The notes beneath the pieces are model-generated. The model saw nothing but the letters and a program-made list of their open reading frames with translations, searched no databases and was not told the origin of the DNA. From Odoribacteraceae bacterium (GTDB lineage: Bacteria > Bacteroidota > Bacteroidia > Bacteroidales > Marinifilaceae): 18,396 nt of DNA. Position numbers and translations under genes: made by a program. Within the stretch, counting starts at the first letter, position 1, and each line of letters begins with the position of its first letter. This document shows positions 16,085 through 18,396 of this stretch, one piece after another. The stretch spans positions 1 through 18,396 of the forward strand of contig JAITJA010000159.1 in assembly GCA_031279175.1 (NCBI GenBank), written 5' to 3'.

Positions 16085-18049
16085 ATGAACAAGAGAATCT
16101 ATTGCTACATGACTTGCCTCCTCGTCTGTCTCCTTGACGTCACCGCGCAGGAACCGCGCGCGCTGCGCCTGGACGCGCGAAAGACAGGGGCAACGATCCA
16201 TTCAACGATGTACGGCCTCTTCTTCGAGGACATCAACTTCGCCGCGGACGGCGGGTTATACGCCGAGCTTGTCAAAAACCGCTCCTTCGACTTCCCGCAA
16301 CGGCTGATGGGATGGAAAACTTTCGGTAACGTCGAGGTGACCGACGAGAACCCGCCCTTCAAGAGAAACCCCACCCATGTCATCCTCTCCTACCCCGGGC
16401 ATGACCACAAGTATACCGGCGTCGAGAACGAGGGCTTCACCGGCATGGGATTCAAGGAAGGGGCGCGCTACCGCTTCTCCGCGAGCGCCAGGGCCACCAC
16501 CGCCGGTGAACCGCGCGCGATCCGCGTGGAGCTGATCGACGAGAGAGACAACATCATCGCCCGCGAAGAGATCGCCATCACCTCGACAGCGTGGACGAAA
16601 TATACCGTGGAGCTCCGCGCCCGCGCCGCCGCTGACAAGGGGCGCCTGAGGGTATTCCTCGTCTCCCGCGGCGCCGTCGCCATGGACCACGTGTCACTCT
16701 TCCCGGTAGACACCTACAAGGGACGCGAAAACGGTCTCCGCGCCGATCTCGCCTTGCTCCTCGAGGGGCTCCGCCCCGGCGTCTTCCGCTTCCCCGGGGG
16801 ATGCATCGTCGAGGGAACGGATCTCGCTACCCGTTACAGCTGGAAAAACTCCGTCGGGCCCGTCGAGAACCGTCCCGTCAACGAGAACCGCTGGCATTAT
16901 ACCTTCCCCTACCGCCTGTTCCCGGACTACTACCAGTCGTACGGCCTGGGATTCTACGAGTTCTTCCTCCTCTCCGAGGATATCGGCGCGGAACCGTTAC
17001 CGGTGCTTTCCTGCGGCCTCGCCTGCCAGTTCCAGAACAACGGGGAAGAATGTCACGCGCCCGTCGACGCCCTCGACGAGTACGTGCAAGACGCCCTCGA
17101 CCTGATCGAGTTCGCTAACGGTGACGCCTCCGCGGGATGGGGAGCCCTCAGGGCAAACATGGGACACCCAGCGCCTTTCAACATGAAATATATCGCGATC
17201 GGTAACGAACAATGGGGAAAGGAATATGTCGACAGGCTGGAAGTATTCATCAAGGCCATACGCGCGAAATATCCCGCGATACGCGTCATCGGGAGCGCGG
17301 GGCCATACGCCGAGGGCGACTTCTTTAACTACCTCTGGCCGGAAATGAAACGGCTGAAAGTGGATCTCGTCGACGAACATTATTACAAGGACCCGGACTG
17401 GTTCCTTAAAAACGCCGCGCGTTACGACAAGTACGACCGGAAAGGCCCGGCAGTCTTCGCCGGGGAATACGCCTGCCACCTCCCCGACCGCGCGAATAAT
17501 TTCTACTCGGCACTGTGCGAGGCCGCCTTCATGACCGGCCTCGAGCGAAACGCCGACCTGGTGCACATGGCAACATACGCCCCGCTGTTCGCCCACGTCG
17601 ACGCGTGGCAATGGCGACCGGACATGATCTGGTACGATAACACGCGCTCCGCGGCCACGCCAAATTATCTCGTCCAACAATTATTCTCGCTTAACAAGGG
17701 GACGCGCGTGCTCTCGCTCACCTCCAACGGGAAGCCGCTCGCCGGGGAAGAGGGCCTGTACGCGTCGGCCACCCGCGATGATAACGAGCATTGTTATATC
17801 GTCAAGCTCGTCAATACCGCGCGAGAAGAACGCCCCGTCCGCCTCTCTATCGATAACGTGAACCGTGGCGCGACCCTGCTGCCAGACGTGGACGCGACAC
17901 TGCTGACCGCGCCACTCGCCCGGGAAAACACGCTCGATCAACCCGATGCCGTCTCTCCCGTGACCTCTACCGCGCGACTGACAGGTAACGCGCTGGAGAT
18001 CGTCGCCCCGCCAGGCTCTTTCTCCATCTACCGCGTGAAGTACAAGTAA
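16085..18049 (+). CDS. GH51 alpha-L-arabinofuranosidase
   Basis: A 654-residue retaining enzyme that would release terminal L-arabinofuranose from arabinan and arabino-oligosaccharides. Residues 1-21 form a signal peptide without lipobox (ending LDVTA before QEP), so a periplasmic location is likely. YGLFFEDINFAADGGLYAE (43-61) is the family start of the barrel. About 75-205 forms an inserted CBM4/9-like beta-sandwich common in Bacteroidota GH51 proteins. The (beta/alpha)8 barrel continues with RFPGGC (235-240) and IGNEQWG, placing the acid/base at E375. HYYKDP (432-437) and FAGEYA follow, placing the nucleophile at E461. The C-terminal beta-domain runs to about 650. Full length with no damage. 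It is the last gene of the locus and is followed after 5 nt by a strong terminator. Confidence 0.93.
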   Translation: MNKRIYCYMTCLLVCLLDVTAQEPRALRLDARKTGATIHSTMYGLFFEDINFAADGGLYAELVKNRSFDFPQRLMGWKTFGNVEVTDENPPFKRNPTHVILSYPGHDHKYTGVENEGFTGMGFKEGARYRFSASARATTAGEPRAIRVELIDERDNIIAREEIAITSTAWTKYTVELRARAAADKGRLRVFLVSRGAVAMDHVSLFPVDTYKGRENGLRADLALLLEGLRPGVFRFPGGCIVEGTDLATRYSWKNSVGPVENRPVNENRWHYTFPYRLFPDYYQSYGLGFYEFFLLSEDIGAEPLPVLSCGLACQFQNNGEECHAPVDALDEYVQDALDLIEFANGDASAGWGALRANMGHPAPFNMKYIAIGNEQWGKEYVDRLEVFIKAIRAKYPAIRVIGSAGPYAEGDFFNYLWPEMKRLKVDLVDEHYYKDPDWFLKNAARYDKYDRKGPAVFAGEYACHLPDRANNFYSALCEAAFMTGLERNADLVHMATYAPLFAHVDAWQWRPDMIWYDNTRSAATPNYLVQQLFSLNKGTRVLSLTSNGKPLAGEEGLYASATRDDNEHCYIVKLVNTAREERPVRLSIDNVNRGATLLPDVDATLLTAPLARENTLDQPDAVSPVTSTARLTGNALEIVAPPGSFSIYRVKYK

Positions 18050-18054
18050 CTCGC

Positions 18055-18092
18055 TCCCCCCTGCCCCCTACCGGACAGGGGGGAAGTGTTTT
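18055..18092 (+). terminator. Intrinsic terminator of the arabinan locus
   Basis: TCCCCCCTG (18055-18063) pairs perfectly with CAGGGGGGA (18076-18084), 9 bp around a 12-nt loop. TTTT at 18089-18092 follows a few bases later. It begins 5 nt after the GH51 stop codon and fits the end of the operon. From here to the repeat array (18093-18141) I see nothing recognisable. Confidence 0.8.
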
Positions 18093-18141
18093 CTCGCCCG
18101 CCGCGCCCGAACCGGGACGCCCGGGATACCTCCCCGCTACT

Positions 18142-18396
18142 TTCAAGAAGGTTGTTTGAACTTCAAACAAGGTTGTTTGGATTTCAAACAAGGTAGTTTG
18201 AACTTCAAACAAGGTAGTTTGGATTTCAAACAAGGTTGTTTGAACTTCAAACAAGGTAGTTTGGATTTCAAACAAGGTAGTTTGGATTTCAAACAAGGTA
18301 GTTTGAACTTCAAACAAGGTAGTTTGGATTTCAAACAAGGTAGTTTGGATTTCAAACAAGGTAGTTTGGATTTCAAACAAGGTAGTTTGGATTTCA
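18142..18396. repeat. 21-bp tandem palindromic repeat array, truncated by window end
   Basis: There are eleven exact-length 21-bp units from 18162 to 18392, preceded by a degenerate 20-nt unit (18142-18161) and followed by four bases of another. Each unit is TTCAAACAAGGT, then T or A, then GTTTG, then AAC or GAT. There are no spacers, so it is not a CRISPR array. A unit with T and AAC contains the perfect inverted repeat TTCAAACAA/TTGTTTGAA around GG. The junction between units forms a second inverted repeat, GTTTGAA/TTCAAAC. The last four complete units are identical, suggesting recent expansion at that side. The 21-nt period leaves the array open in several reading frames, but I see no start codon or gene context to call it coding. 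Function unknown. Confidence 0.9.

Larger units (their letters stand above)
1187..18049 (+). other. Arabinan-type polysaccharide utilisation locus (PUL)
   Basis: Eight consecutive + strand genes make up the locus: GH43, LamG-like lipoprotein, SusC, SusD, SusC, SusD, GH43-FN3 and GH51. Gaps are 4-19 nt from the first GH43 through SusD-2, suggesting one transcript. The gaps before the last two genes are 53-54 nt and carry promoter-like motifs. The enzyme families indicate alpha-linked L-arabinofuranose polymers as substrate. No regulator gene, arabinose isomerase, kinase or monosaccharide transporter is in the window. The locus is bounded by a terminator at 1013-1048 upstream and another at 18055-18092 downstream. 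Confidence 0.85.

Noticed and set aside
17967..18380. - strand protein of about 137 residues combining FEIQTTL heptads with a tail antisense to GH51
   Set aside because: It runs through the terminator hairpin and into the GH51 gene, and has no proper start codon context; it is a product of the 21-nt period.
18142..18396. CRISPR array
   Set aside because: The 21-bp units abut directly with no variable spacers, and no cas genes are present.

Overview
The window is a GC-rich segment from a member of the Bacteroidota, most likely Bacteroidales. This is supported by two tandem SusC/SusD pairs, Bacteroides-type lipoprotein signals, a DUF6261-type protein, TAnnTTTG promoter -7 elements and the absence of Shine-Dalgarno-like spacing. 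The genus cannot be fixed from the sequence alone. All nine genes that I accept are intact and lie on the + strand. There are no tRNA or rRNA genes, transposases or CRISPR arrays.

Layout: positions 1-60 hold part of a palindromic repeat array. A stand-alone DUF6261-type gene (113-907) follows, and after it two terminator-like hairpins (943-974 and 1013-1048). From 1187 to 18049 lies a polysaccharide utilisation locus (PUL). Its order is secreted GH43 endo-arabinanase-like enzyme, two-domain LamG/ConA-like lipoprotein, SusC-1, SusD-1, SusC-2, SusD-2, lipoprotein GH43 with an N-terminal FN3-like domain, and GH51 alpha-L-arabinofuranosidase. A strong intrinsic terminator (18055-18092) closes the locus. 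A 21-bp tandem palindromic array (18142-18396) then runs out of the window.

How it works together (inference from family knowledge): the enzyme set (two endo-arabinanase-like GH43 proteins and one GH51) points to alpha-1,5-arabinan or arabinan side chains of pectin. The surface lipoproteins (LamG protein, SusDs, GH43-FN3) would bind the polymer and make first cuts. The two TonB-dependent SusC channels, each lidded by its SusD, would import arabino-oligosaccharides. The periplasmic enzymes, probably including GH51 and perhaps the first GH43, would release arabinose. The order binding protein-SusC-SusD-SusC-SusD-GH43 resembles, from memory, the Bacteroides thetaiotaomicron arabinan PUL. No hybrid two-component, AraC-type or sigma/anti-sigma regulator and no arabinose catabolic genes are present here.

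The least ordinary parts are the two non-coding palindromic repeat tracts at the window ends, the internally duplicated LamG lipoprotein with islands of near-identical DNA, and signs that the last two genes may have their own promoters.
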